Source: Actinomycetota bacterium (GTDB lineage: Bacteria; Actinomycetota; Thermoleophilia; Gaiellales; F1-60-MAGs149). From it: 64,000 nucleotides of DNA. The first letter of the stretch is position 1. Each line of letters opens with the position of its first letter. Of the stretch, positions 28,654 to 37,477 are shown piece by piece. Position numbers and translations under genes: made by a program. Under the pieces are notes generated by a model, which was not told the DNA's origin, made no database searches, and saw nothing but the letters and a program-made list of their open reading frames with translations. The stretch is from NCBI GenBank assembly GCA_026392355.1, contig JAPLCF010000028.1:50100-114099 (forward strand), read 5' to 3'.

Positions 28654-28891
28654 ACGGACCAGCGATACTCGCATCGATCATCATCCCCGCGCACGGCCAC
28701 GCCGGCATGACGGACCACTGCGTCGCCAGCGTCCTCGCATCCATCGGACCACGCTCCGACGTGGAGATCATCGTCGTCGACGATTGCCAACCCCTCTACG
28801 GCTCCCTGAGTCCCTGGACCCGCTCGGCACGATAGTCGCAGCGCAGTCTAGTCTCGGCTTCTCGGGAGCGTTGAACCTCACCAAGTTCTGA
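28650..28891 (+). pseudogene. Truncated, frameshifted family 2 glycosyltransferase remnant
   Basis: The frame opens in ATGA overlap with the GT-C gene and reads ILASIIIPAHGHAGMTDHCV and VEIIVVDDCQ, a perfect GT2 N-terminus. It then shifts frame: the +1 frame continues ESLDPLGTIVAAQSSLGFSGALNLTKF and stops at 28889-28891. The normal order of GT2 motifs is thus split over two frames and the remaining ~200 residues are missing. It is probably a dead gene at the end of the polysaccharide locus; a sequencing error would explain the shift but not the truncation. Confidence 0.75.
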
Positions 28892-28927
28892 CATTTTTAC
28901 GCACTCGCCTTTCTTCAGCAGCTACTC

Positions 28928-30259
28928 CTACAATCCAGATGAAGAATCGGGCTTCGGCGACCGAGACCGAAAGCCACCTTCCGCGTCTCTGAGCGCTCTT
29001 CGCGCGACCAACAGCATGAGCACCGCGACCATCGTGGTGCTCGCGACAAACGCGATCTCAGCACGTGTGAACACGTCGACATCGATAGTCACCATCGCGA
29101 CTACGAACACCCCAACGCCAATCACCCATGCGAATGCGGTAACCGCATACCGCTGGAGCGCAATGAGCGACTGGGCCAGGGTCAGGGCGATCACCATCAG
29201 GCAGCAGCCAGCGGTGAGTGCCGCCAGCGAGATACCGCTCAGCATGAAGTTGGCTCCGAACAGCAGCTTCCCGATCGTCGGTCCGGCCGTCAAGGCAATG
29301 AGGACCCCGACGACACTGGTACCAGCCACGATGACGACCAGCCGGATCACACCGACACGGAAGTCGTGGAACTTGCCCTGCCCGAGCAAACCGGCGAGTT
29401 TGGGAAGCAATGCTGCCTGCACCGCCTGAAACAAGAGGAGGGGAATTCGCGCGATGAAGAGGCCGGCGATGAACGCGCCGAGCTCCGCCTCCTGGTTCTT
29501 CGTTGCGAGAACGCTTGCTCCGATGTACGCCGAATAGCCGAGCGCTTGCGCGAACGTCGAACCCAGCAAGAGCCACCCGATCGCCGTGGTCAGTTCGCTC
29601 ATCGGGGCGACAGGACCGGGCTTGGCAAGGCCTCTCGCTCCGGCCAACCCGACAAGGGTCGCAAGAAAGGGACCGATCGCGAAGACCGCACCAAACCAGC
29701 CCAAGGTCCCGTAACCGACGAGTGCGATGATCGCCGCGAGGGCCACTCGGGAGAAACCGTCCATCCCGACCATGGCTCCGTAGCGCCCGAAGCGGTTGTT
29801 GCCACTGAGCATGCCCCGCGCCAAGGAGCCAATGCCGAAGCCCACGAGCACCACGAGCAGTGCGACGAAGAGTTCGTCCGACGAGCGGAGCAGTCGCGTC
29901 TCGATGACGCCGCGAAACAGGAGAACCACGGCGATGACTGCAACGATGAGTCCCGTGGTCAAGACCGCGGCGCGCGCAATCAGCGGCCGCCCGCCTTGTC
30001 CCCGAGCGCGCCTGTGCGCTAGGGCACGCGCAACTTCCTGCTCCAGCGGCAGAAACACGCCCGGGGCGAGAACGAATGCGGTGACCCAGAGGCCGTTCAT
30101 GGCCGCGTAGGCGGTGGTTCCGAGGGTACGGAACGCGATGATCTGGAACCCGTAGACGCTCACACCGGCTACGGCAAGGCCGATCCCAACGGGAATCGTC
30201 CCCGTCGGCAGCGCGGCCACCGCGGATGCAATGCGACTCCTACCGGTCAGCGGCGCCAA
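28928..30259 (-). CDS. Second flippase-like polytopic membrane protein
   Basis: 443 aa with about twelve hydrophobic helices, from TTG 30259 (a GTG 13 codons later is possible). Segments such as VSVYGFQIIAFRTLGTTAYAAM and RIPLLLFQAVQAALLPKLAG resemble MOP-superfamily exporters of lipid-linked saccharides. It is shorter than the flippase at 18483 and could handle a different glycan or a teichoic-acid-like polymer. It starts 6 bp after pheT, so it may be read through from pheST, an odd coupling of a housekeeping operon to a cluster gene. Confidence 0.75.
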   Translation of the reverse strand: MAPLTGRSRIASAVAALPTGTIPVGIGLAVAGVSVYGFQIIAFRTLGTTAYAAMNGLWVTAFVLAPGVFLPLEQEVARALAHRRARGQGGRPLIARAAVLTTGLIVAVIAVVLLFRGVIETRLLRSSDELFVALLVVLVGFGIGSLARGMLSGNNRFGRYGAMVGMDGFSRVALAAIIALVGYGTLGWFGAVFAIGPFLATLVGLAGARGLAKPGPVAPMSELTTAIGWLLLGSTFAQALGYSAYIGASVLATKNQEAELGAFIAGLFIARIPLLLFQAVQAALLPKLAGLLGQGKFHDFRVGVIRLVVIVAGTSVVGVLIALTAGPTIGKLLFGANFMLSGISLAALTAGCCLMVIALTLAQSLIALQRYAVTAFAWVIGVGVFVVAMVTIDVDVFTRAEIAFVASTTMVAVLMLLVARRALRDAEGGFRSRSPKPDSSSGL

Positions 30260-30265
30260 GGCTGG

Positions 30266-32692
30266 CTACCCGCGCAGTTCCGCGCCGCAAGACGCGACGA
30301 GGGCACTGACGATCTGCTCGCGGGCCGCCGTCGCCTCGTCCTCGGTGAGCGTCCGATCGTCGGCCTGGAACACGAGCCGCAGGGCGATGGAGACCCGCCC
30401 CGCTCCCACACGCTCCGGATCTGCGAAGACGTCAAACACCTCGACGGCCTGCAAGAGCTCGCCACCCGCTGCCCGTGCCGCAGTGATCAGCGCGGCTGCG
30501 TCGATGTCGTCGGCCACGATCACCGCGATGTCCTGGCGGACCGGCGGGAATGAGGAGAGCCCGGCAAACGCCGTCAGCTCGGGTACTGCCGCGACGAGCG
30601 CCGCCAGGTCGAGTTCGGCCACGGCGACGGGGCCGTCGAGCTCAAGCGCCGCGGCAAGGCCGGGGTGCAGCTCACCCAGCACGCCGAGGCGCGCGTCGCC
30701 GAGCATGAGCGCAGCCGATCGCCCGGGGTGCAGTTGCGCAGTGTCGCGCTCTGCCCTGCGGGTGGCGGCGATGCCGAGTCTGGCTAGCAAGCCGTCCACA
30801 ACGCCGGCCAGCGTGCTGAAGTCCCCCGGCAGGCCCTCGCCGGTCCAGCCGTCGCCGCCAAGGTGGCCGCACAGCACGATGCCGAGCCGCTCCTGCTCAA
30901 GCGCAAGGCCACCCTCACCACCGGGGCCGTACGTGCGACCAATCTCGAAGATCTGGACGTCGCGCTCGCCAACAGCGCGATTACGGCGGACGACCTCGAG
31001 CAGGCTGGGGATCAGCGATGTGCGCAGCTCGGAGAGGTCGGCCGAGAGCGGGTTGCGCAATGCGATCGAGTCGCGGCCGTCGATTAGGTACGCAGCGCGG
31101 ACATCCGGATCGACCAGGCTGATCGTCGACACCTCGTGCAGCCCCACGCCAGCGAGGTGATCCTCGATGCGGCGGCGGAGCTGCTGCGCGCGCGTCAGCC
31201 CGCCTAGCCCCGGCGGAATGCGGGGCAGCTCGACCGGCACGTGCTTGAGGCCATAGACACGCCCGATCTCCTCCACGAGGTCGATCTCGCGCGTCGCGTC
31301 GAGCCAGCGCCAGAACGGCACCGTGCAGGACCAGATCTCACCGGCAGCCTCGGGCGCATAGCCGAGCCCGCTGAGGATGCGCTCGATCTCGGCACCCTCG
31401 ACCTGCATGCCAAGCACCTCGGCGGGACGCTGCGTGCGCAGGGCAATCGTCTGCGTGGCCGGCAGCGCCGCGACGACGTCTTGCGGATCGCCGAGCATCT
31501 GCGCTCCCGACCATTCAACAAGCAGCTGCGCCGCACGGATCGACGCGATCGGCGCCAAGTGCGGGCTGACGCCCTTCTCCCAGCGGTTCGAGCCGTCGGT
31601 GCGCAGGCCGAGCGCCTTCGACGTGCGCTGGATGCTGCCACGCTCGAAGCAGGCGGCCTCGAGCACCACGCGTGTGGTCGTCTCGGTGATCTCCGAAGCT
31701 GCTCCACCCATCACGCCAGCGATGCCACTCGGCCCATCGGCGTCGGCGATCACGAGCATGTCGCCCGTGAGTGTGCGCTCCTTGTCGTCCAGTGTCGTGA
31801 TCGTCTCGCCGACGCGGGCCAGCCGCGCGGTCAGCGTCTTGCCGGGAATCCGGTCGGCGTCGTAGACGTGCAGCGGGTTGCCGAGCTCGTGCATCACGTA
31901 GTTGGTGACGTCAACGACGTTCGAGATCGGGCGGATCCCGGCAGCGGCGAGGCGCTGACGGATGCGAAACGGCGAGGGGCCGATCGTCACGTCGGTGAAG
32001 CCGCGGGCGGTGAAGCGCGAGCAGCGCTCCGGCGCGTCGGTCGCGACGGTGACGAGATCCGCGGTGCTGCCGCCGCTCGCCACCGGCTCGATGCCGGGCA
32101 TCGGTGCCAGCGGCAGATCGAACAGCACTGCGACCTCACGAGCCATCCCGTAGACGCTGAGGCAGTCGCCGCGGTTCGACTCGACGGAGATGTCGAGCAC
32201 CACCTCGTCAAGCTCGACGTGGTCGGCGAGGCGCGAGCCGACGGCGTAACCGGCATCGGCAGGTAGGACGATGATGCCGTCGTGCTCGTCGGAGAGCCCG
32301 AGCTCGCGCTCGGACAGCATCATCCCGTCGGAGACCTCGCCGCGGAGCTTGGCCTGCTTCAGCGGGGCGTCGGCCCCGGGCAGCACGGCGCCGGGCACAG
32401 CCACAACCACGGTGTCGCCGATCGCGAAGTTCGAGGCGCCGCAGACGATCTGCCGCAGCTCGTCACCACCGGTGTCAACCCGGCAGAGCCGCAGACGAAC
32501 GGCGTTCGCATGCTTCTCGCAGTCCTCGACGCGGCCAATGACGAAGTTGGCGTGGTTGTCGCCCTCGTTCGGAGCGCCGGGACGCAGGATGCCCTCGATC
32601 TCGAAGCCGGAGGTGCCGAGACGGTCGGCCAACACATCGGGCGTGCCGGTGTAGTCGACGAAGTCGCGGAGCCAGGAGAGCGGAAGTCGCAT
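30266..32692 (-). CDS. pheT: Phenylalanine-tRNA ligase beta subunit
   Basis: 808 aa, normal length. It begins MRLPLSWLRDFVDYTGTP; the tRNA-binding EMAP/OB domain spans about residues 40-155. The B3/B4 editing region includes the FTARGFTDVTIGPSPFRIRQRL segment and CNVVDVTNYVMHELG-like motif. The B5 DNA-binding-like domain lies near 400-475, and the C-terminal anticodon-binding FDX-ACB domain ends FQADDRTLTEDEATAAREQI. It forms the alpha2-beta2 enzyme with PheS, encoded 20 bp upstream. Confidence 0.97.
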   Translation of the reverse strand: MRLPLSWLRDFVDYTGTPDVLADRLGTSGFEIEGILRPGAPNEGDNHANFVIGRVEDCEKHANAVRLRLCRVDTGGDELRQIVCGASNFAIGDTVVVAVPGAVLPGADAPLKQAKLRGEVSDGMMLSERELGLSDEHDGIIVLPADAGYAVGSRLADHVELDEVVLDISVESNRGDCLSVYGMAREVAVLFDLPLAPMPGIEPVASGGSTADLVTVATDAPERCSRFTARGFTDVTIGPSPFRIRQRLAAAGIRPISNVVDVTNYVMHELGNPLHVYDADRIPGKTLTARLARVGETITTLDDKERTLTGDMLVIADADGPSGIAGVMGGAASEITETTTRVVLEAACFERGSIQRTSKALGLRTDGSNRWEKGVSPHLAPIASIRAAQLLVEWSGAQMLGDPQDVVAALPATQTIALRTQRPAEVLGMQVEGAEIERILSGLGYAPEAAGEIWSCTVPFWRWLDATREIDLVEEIGRVYGLKHVPVELPRIPPGLGGLTRAQQLRRRIEDHLAGVGLHEVSTISLVDPDVRAAYLIDGRDSIALRNPLSADLSELRTSLIPSLLEVVRRNRAVGERDVQIFEIGRTYGPGGEGGLALEQERLGIVLCGHLGGDGWTGEGLPGDFSTLAGVVDGLLARLGIAATRRAERDTAQLHPGRSAALMLGDARLGVLGELHPGLAAALELDGPVAVAELDLAALVAAVPELTAFAGLSSFPPVRQDIAVIVADDIDAAALITAARAAGGELLQAVEVFDVFADPERVGAGRVSIALRLVFQADDRTLTEDEATAAREQIVSALVASCGAELRG

Positions 32693-32712
32693 GCGTCAGT
32701 CTGCTCTCTTGA

Positions 32713-33699
32713 TCAGGCCGGGAACTGCGCGAGGAAGCGCACGTCGTTGTCGTAGAGCATCCGGATGTCTGGGATGCCATGGCGGAGCATCGCGACGCGC
32801 TCGATGCCGACGCCGAAGGCGAAGCCCGTGTACTTCTCGCTGTCATAGCCGACGTGCTCCAGCACGTTCGGGTCGACCATGCCGGCGCCGAGGATCTCCA
32901 TCCAACCGTCGCCCCACGAGACATCGACTTCAATGCTCGGCTCGGTGAACGGGAAGAAGCCCGAGCGCAGGCGGATCTCGCGGTCTGCGCCGAAGAGGCG
33001 CTTCGTCAGGTGATCAAGAGTGCCCTTCAGGTGCGCGAGCGTGACGCCCTCGTCGATCAGCAGCCCTTCGACCTGATGGAAGATCGGGGAGTGCGTGGCG
33101 TCCTGCGTGTCGCGGCGGTAGACGCGGCCCGGGCAGATGATCGCTACGGGCGGCTCTTGGCTCTGCATCGCGCGCACCTGCACGGGCGAGGTATGGGTGC
33201 GCAGCAGCACGCCGTCAGAGACCCAGAGGGTGTCGGAGTCGGCTTTGGCCGGATGGTCCTCGGGGATGTTGAGTGCCGTGAAGTTATTGAACTCCGTCTC
33301 GACCTCGGGGCCTTCCGCAATCGCGTAGCCCATGTCGAGGAAGATCTGCTCGATTTCGCGGCGGGTCTGCGTCAGGACATGGAGGCCGCCGTGCGGCATG
33401 GCGCGGCCCGGCAGGGTGACGTCGATGCGGTCGTTGGCAAGCTTGTCTGCGAGCGCTGCGCTCTCAAGTTCGGCCTCGCGCTCAGCGAGGCGCACCTCGA
33501 GCTGCTGGCGAGCGATGTTGAGGTTCTTACCGGCCTCACCACGCTCCTCCGGTGGGAGGGTTCCGACATCGCGCAATGCGAGCGGCAGAGGCGCGCTGCG
33601 GCCGACCGTGGCGATGCGGACCTCTTCGAGAGTCGCAAGATCCGCGGCAGCATCGATCTGCGCGAGCGCGTCGGCGAGAAGGGCGTCGATATCGACCAT
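32713..33699 (-). CDS. pheS: Phenylalanine-tRNA ligase alpha subunit
   Basis: 328 aa. An N-terminal coiled coil (residues 1-85) that grips tRNA-Phe is followed by class II motifs: motif 1 around FLDMGYAIAEGPEVE, motif 2 with RTHTSPVQVR and ICPGRVYRRD, and motif 3 in GFAFGVGIERVAMLRHGI. The aminoacylation site residues are intact. It is the first gene of pheST. The 138-bp gap to the divergent membrane-protein gene shows no convincing T-box or attenuator. Confidence 0.97.
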   Translation of the reverse strand: MVDIDALLADALAQIDAAADLATLEEVRIATVGRSAPLPLALRDVGTLPPEERGEAGKNLNIARQQLEVRLAEREAELESAALADKLANDRIDVTLPGRAMPHGGLHVLTQTRREIEQIFLDMGYAIAEGPEVETEFNNFTALNIPEDHPAKADSDTLWVSDGVLLRTHTSPVQVRAMQSQEPPVAIICPGRVYRRDTQDATHSPIFHQVEGLLIDEGVTLAHLKGTLDHLTKRLFGADREIRLRSGFFPFTEPSIEVDVSWGDGWMEILGAGMVDPNVLEHVGYDSEKYTGFAFGVGIERVAMLRHGIPDIRMLYDNDVRFLAQFPA

Positions 33700-33837
33700 G
33701 ACGTGCAGTGTATCCCGCCGACGTCACCGGCCGGGCACTCCGGCGGTCCCATCCGATCCGTGAAGAATCGGTGCTACCCGGCGGCGAGCCCTCTCTCCAG
33801 CCGTTAGACTTCGCGCGTTTCCCAAAGGAGTCCCCTG

Positions 33838-34362
33838 ATGGCCCAGTCCGTGCAAATCCCCGGAGCGCAGAGCACCGCCAAGATCTGCAATCTCATCGGC
33901 GTCGGCGCGCTGTGCTTCGTTCCGTTCTACACGTGGATCTGGTGGTATCGCGCCAACCGCGAGATGGCCGACTTCGGCAAGGCCAAGGGCACCGAAGAGC
34001 TTGGCACCAGCCCGGGCAAGTCGCTGCTCGCGATCACGCTCGGCGCGCTGATCATCGTGCCCGCAATCCTGAGCTTCTTTGGCACGCACAAGCGCATCGT
34101 TGCTGCGCAGAAGCTGACGGGGAAGCTGACGGGCCAAGAGCCCATCAACGGCTGGATCTCTGTGCTGGCGTACTTCATCTTCTCGCCCGCCTGGATCGCC
34201 TACATGCAGAGCGGGCTCAACAGCGTGTGGGAGAACTCGGGCTCGGCTGCTGCAGCGGCACCCGTGGCGGCGATCACCGAGGTCGCGGCCGAGGAGGTCG
34301 TGGTTGAGGATGCTGCTGTCGATACGGCCATCGAGGCCGGGGACGACAATCCCTCCGCGTAG
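33838..34362 (+). CDS. DUF4234-like small membrane protein
   Basis: 174 aa, with a good AAAGGAG ribosome site 7 bp before ATG. Helices lie at about 18-38, 62-82 and 102-122, with the FYTWIWWYRANREM motif that marks DUF4234-type proteins. An alanine- and acid-rich disordered tail (from about residue 140) follows. The function is unknown. A strong hairpin-plus-T terminator follows, so it appears to be monocistronic. Confidence 0.7.
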   Translation: MAQSVQIPGAQSTAKICNLIGVGALCFVPFYTWIWWYRANREMADFGKAKGTEELGTSPGKSLLAITLGALIIVPAILSFFGTHKRIVAAQKLTGKLTGQEPINGWISVLAYFIFSPAWIAYMQSGLNSVWENSGSAAAAAPVAAITEVAAEEVVVEDAAVDTAIEAGDDNPSA

Positions 34363-34375
34363 TACCTGCGAATGG

Positions 34376-34415
34376 GGCCCGGTTCCGCGTCGGCGGGGCC
34401 GGGCCTTTCGCGTTT
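34376..34415 (+). terminator. Rho-independent terminator after the DUF4234-like gene
   Basis: The arms GGCCCGG (34376-34382) and CCGGGCC (34399-34405) are perfectly complementary around a 16-nt loop and are followed by TTTCGCGTTT. It lies 14 bp past the stop codon. Confidence 0.75.
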
Positions 34416-34491
34416 GTAGGGGCGGGATGCGGTCCTGTGGCCTGCGTAAAATCGAAGTTCACCGCCCTGCAAGATTCCGAAGCGAGCGCAT

Positions 34492-35250
34492 GTGAACATC
34501 AAGAAGACGATCCTCCCCGCCGTAGACGTCGGGCTGGCCGCCACCTCTGCGGGGATAGATCTCATCGGACGGGTCACACCGTGGGGCTATGCGCAGGTGC
34601 CTGAGTTCTCGATCGATGGCAGTCCGGTGCGCCACTTCATCCACCGATACAACGCGTTCTATCCGCCGTATCGAATGACAGAGCGCACTGTTGAGTTGGC
34701 CCTCACAGACATCTTCCTCCGCGCCAACCGTGGTCGGCACATCGTGGAGATTGGCGCTGTGACGCCGTACTACTGGCCAGATCGGGTGCAGACGGTCGTG
34801 GACCCCGCCGACGACCACGTCGGCGTAACGCATCACATCGGATGGGATGAGTGGGAGACCACCGACGAGGTGCTGCTCTCGATGTCGACGTTCGAGCACA
34901 TCGGGTCGGGCGAGTACGGGCTGGCTCCAGACGCCGCTGCGACGCAGCAGGCCATCGACAAGCTCCTCGGCTGCGGGTGCGACTTCCTGATGACCTATCC
35001 CGCCGGCTACAACCCGGCGCTCGACGCGTACATGAGGTCCACTGTGCACCGCGGGTCCGACTACCGCGTGATGGCGTGGCATCGCGGTCCACGTGGCAAC
35101 GACTGGCGGCAGGTCGAATTCAGCGAGGTGACTCCAGCGATGGAGACCTACATGCCCGGATGGGCACAGACTTTGGTTGTGCTCTATCGCGGACCGGCTG
35201 ACATTTGGAGTCGCACGGACCTGCGCGATAACAGCTCCCCCGCGAACTAG
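34492..35250 (+). CDS. Methyltransferase-like protein of unknown specificity
   Basis: 252 aa from GTG 34492. After a hydrophobic N-terminus (LAATSAGIDLIG), a HIVEIGAVTPYYW strand looks like a SAM-binding motif I. It is followed by VVDPADDHVG, LLSMSTFEHIGSGEYG (motif IV-like) and a late FLMTYPAGYNPALD. The class I methyltransferase fold is likely but the substrate is not. Proteins of this kind occur in LPS and exopolysaccharide loci, so it may be an outlier of the cluster at 1-30 kb. Its stop shares CTAG with coaBC. Confidence 0.6.
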   Translation: MNIKKTILPAVDVGLAATSAGIDLIGRVTPWGYAQVPEFSIDGSPVRHFIHRYNAFYPPYRMTERTVELALTDIFLRANRGRHIVEIGAVTPYYWPDRVQTVVDPADDHVGVTHHIGWDEWETTDEVLLSMSTFEHIGSGEYGLAPDAAATQQAIDKLLGCGCDFLMTYPAGYNPALDAYMRSTVHRGSDYRVMAWHRGPRGNDWRQVEFSEVTPAMETYMPGWAQTLVVLYRGPADIWSRTDLRDNSSPAN

Positions 35251-36455
35251 GCGCTTAGAGCCTCAACCCGATCCAGAATCGCCGCGGCGATCTGGGGCTT
35301 CGGGGCTCGATCGACGCGGGTTTCGTCGGTGGCGCTGACGAGCACGACGGCGTTGTCGTCGCTGTCGAAGCCCTGGGCCGGGTCGGAGATGTCGTTGAGG
35401 ACGATCAGGTCAACGCCTTTGCGCTCGCGCTTCTGGTGCGCCTTCTGGATATCTTCGGAGTCCTCGGCAGCGAAGCCGATGATGGTCTGGTTCGGCTGAC
35501 GGTTCTGGGCGATGCCGGCGAGGATGTCTTCGGTTGGCTCGAGATGGAGGTCCCAGGCGTCGGTGCGGGCGCGCTTCGTGTCCTGTGCCTCGGCCGGACG
35601 GAAGTCGGCGACGGCGGCGGCCATCAGGATGATGTCGGCCGTCTTCGCGTGCTCTTGGGTTGCGGTCGCGAGGTCGGCGGCCGTCGGCGCGTCGATCTGG
35701 GTGCCGCCCATGGGGCGCACGAGGGTGTTGCTGAGAATCGTCGTCACGTCGGCGCCGCGGGCCAGGGCCTCGTCGGCGAGGGCGACGCCCATCTTGCCGC
35801 TCGAGCGGTTGCCGAGGAAGCGGACGCTGTCGAGCGGCTCGCGCGTGCCGCCCGCCGTGATCAGGACGCGCTTGCCCTTGAGGGAGCCGTCACCGAGCAG
35901 CATGCGGATCGCCTGCGTGATGCGATCGGGCTGGGCGAGGCGGCCCGGGCCCTCCTCGCCCTCGGCGAGCTGGCCGTCCTCGGGGCCGACGACGATCGCG
36001 CCGCGGGCCTTCAGCGTTTCGATGTTCTGCTGCGTGGCCGGGTGCAGCCACATGCGGTGGTTCATCGCCGGGGCGATCAGCAGCTGACCGGCCAGGGCGA
36101 GGGCGCTCTCGGCAACCACGTCATCGGCGAGGCCGTGCGCCAGGCGGGCGATCGTGTTCGCGCTCGCGGGGACGACAGCCATCACCTTGGCGGCGCGAGC
36201 CGCGTCGAGATGTGGATAGATCGGGCCGTTCGGATCGGGATCGTCCGTCAGGACGTGCCGGCGGCTCAGGCCCGCGAACGTCGTCTCGCCGACAAATCGG
36301 CGGGCGGCACGGGTCATCGCGACCTGGACGGGCACGTCGGCCTTCACGAGGCCGCGCACGACCTCGCAGGCGCGATAGGCCGCGATGCCGCCACAGACGG
36401 CAAGCAGGACAGGCGCCAGCCCGTCCTCCGGGACTACGACTCGGTGGTCTCCCAC
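35247..36455 (-). CDS. coaBC: Bifunctional phosphopantothenoylcysteine decarboxylase / phosphopantothenate-cysteine ligase
   Basis: 402 aa, two fused coenzyme A steps. The N-terminal FMN-binding CoaC domain (1-180) has GGIAAYRACEVV, the active-site His in YPHLDAAR, and PAMNHRMW. The CoaB domain (about 190-402) has LITAGGTREPLDSVRFLGN, NRSSGKMG and the AAAVADFRP segment. The GTG start at 36455 overlaps rpoZ by 22 bp; no better in-frame start is visible upstream of the first strand. The order rpoZ-coaBC is conserved across bacteria. Confidence 0.95.
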   Translation of the reverse strand: MGDHRVVVPEDGLAPVLLAVCGGIAAYRACEVVRGLVKADVPVQVAMTRAARRFVGETTFAGLSRRHVLTDDPDPNGPIYPHLDAARAAKVMAVVPASANTIARLAHGLADDVVAESALALAGQLLIAPAMNHRMWLHPATQQNIETLKARGAIVVGPEDGQLAEGEEGPGRLAQPDRITQAIRMLLGDGSLKGKRVLITAGGTREPLDSVRFLGNRSSGKMGVALADEALARGADVTTILSNTLVRPMGGTQIDAPTAADLATATQEHAKTADIILMAAAVADFRPAEAQDTKRARTDAWDLHLEPTEDILAGIAQNRQPNQTIIGFAAEDSEDIQKAHQKRERKGVDLIVLNDISDPAQGFDSDDNAVVLVSATDETRVDRAPKPQIAAAILDRVEALSA

Positions 36456-36676
36456 GCGATCTTGTCCGCCGCGACTTCCTCAAGCGCCATCGTCAGATAG
36501 TTCTTCGAGCGCGACTCGACCATCGGGGGTGCGTACTGCTTCTCCGCGATGAACTCGCCCTCGCCGAGCTGACGGTGATAGTCGTTGAGCTCGCGAGCAC
36601 GCTGGCTGGCAACAATCACCAGCGCGTACTTCGAAGGAACAACGGCGGTCAGATCGTCAATCTTCGGATAGATCAT
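36434..36676 (-). CDS. rpoZ: RNA polymerase omega subunit
   Basis: 80 aa from ATG 36676 (the longer frame starting at 36751 adds an unrelated arginine-rich stretch). It contains YPKIDDLTAVVPSKYALVIVASQRARELN, read as the helix that clamps the beta' C-terminus, and the ending RSKNYLTMALEEVAADKIAWE typical of actinobacterial omega. It stabilises the polymerase core. It is overlapped by coaBC and divergent from the MNT gene. Confidence 0.93.
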   Translation of the reverse strand: MIYPKIDDLTAVVPSKYALVIVASQRARELNDYHRQLGEGEFIAEKQYAPPMVESRSKNYLTMALEEVAADKIAWETTES

Positions 36677-36804
36677 GAAGGTCGGAGGCTCCAGGCACGA
36701 GTCGCGCGGTACGCGGCGACTGGCACAAGGTAGCAGTGGTGCGGGGGTCAAGTGCCGTACGCCACGGTCTCACGGCGCGGAGATTGGTCTGCCCGTTCGC
36801 TGAG

Positions 36805-36844
36805 GGGGACACGTGTCCCCTACAGCGCACATATGAGGTATGAT
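36805..36844 (+). promoter_or_regulatory. Perfect palindrome and -10 box ahead of the MNT/partner pair
   Basis: GGGGACACGTGTCCCC (36805-36820) is a perfect 16-bp palindrome. It ends 18 bp before a TATGAT -10 box (36839-36844), so it overlaps the expected -35 region. The downstream GTG at 36851 lies 6 bp after the -10 box, where transcription would start, so the mRNA is probably leaderless. The position suits an operator for autoregulation by the winged-helix domain encoded downstream. Confidence 0.6.
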
Positions 36845-36850
36845 GCGGGC

Positions 36851-37477
36851 GTGAACCTCTCCGCCCCGAGCAGCATCCTGCTCTCGACCGCCGACGGCCC
36901 GATCCTCGGCGTGCTCGCCGGCACCACGCGCGCGCTGAGCGGACGGGAAGTCGCTCGCCTCAGCGGCCTCTCCGCGAACGGCGCCTGGAAGGCGCTCCGA
37001 CGACTCGTTGAGCACGGCCTGGTCTCGGCTGAGGCTGCAGGTGCTGGCACGGTGGTGTACACACTCAACCGCGATCACCTGGCCGCCCAGCCCGCAATGG
37101 TGCTCGCCCGTTTGCGTGCCACGCTGCTCGAGCGGCTGCGCACCGCGATCGATGCATGGCACCCTGCCCCGCTCCACGCCTCGCTGTTCGGATCCGCCGC
37201 CCGCAGCGATGGCGACACCGCCAGCGACATCGACCTGCTGGTCATCCGACCCCGCGGCATCCATGAGGATGATCCTGCATGGCGTGCGCAGATCGAATCA
37301 CTGGCCGACGACGTGCTGCGCTGGACCGGCAACCATGCCGGGATCGCGGACGTCGGCGAAGGCGACCTCAAGCGCCTCAGCCGCGATCGTCCCCCAATCG
37401 TCGAAGAAGTCGAGCGGGACGCCATCCTGCTCGCAGGCACACCCGTCGACAATCTCTTCGCGCGGAGCAGCTCGTGA
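36851..37477 (+). CDS. Winged-helix plus MNT-type nucleotidyltransferase (candidate antitoxin/AMP-transferase)
   Basis: 208 aa from GTG 36851; an ATG at 36833 would add six residues but lies upstream of the predicted transcription start. Residues 1-75 form a winged helix (SGREVARLSGLSANGAWKAL, then LVEHGLV and a beta wing). An MNT polymerase-beta-like domain carries the catalytic GSAARSDGDTASDIDLLVI motif (GSxxR...SDxDL). MNT proteins paired with HEPN-like toxins AMPylate and silence them in type VII TA systems. The GTGA overlap with the next gene and the palindromic operator favour such a module. A stand-alone DNA-binding nucleotidyltransferase is the alternative. Confidence 0.75.
   Translation: MNLSAPSSILLSTADGPILGVLAGTTRALSGREVARLSGLSANGAWKALRRLVEHGLVSAEAAGAGTVVYTLNRDHLAAQPAMVLARLRATLLERLRTAIDAWHPAPLHASLFGSAARSDGDTASDIDLLVIRPRGIHEDDPAWRAQIESLADDVLRWTGNHAGIADVGEGDLKRLSRDRPPIVEEVERDAILLAGTPVDNLFARSSS

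Noticed and set aside
33700..33837. T-box or Phe attenuator upstream of pheS
   Set aside because: No T-box consensus, leader peptide with Phe codons or terminator hairpin could be found.
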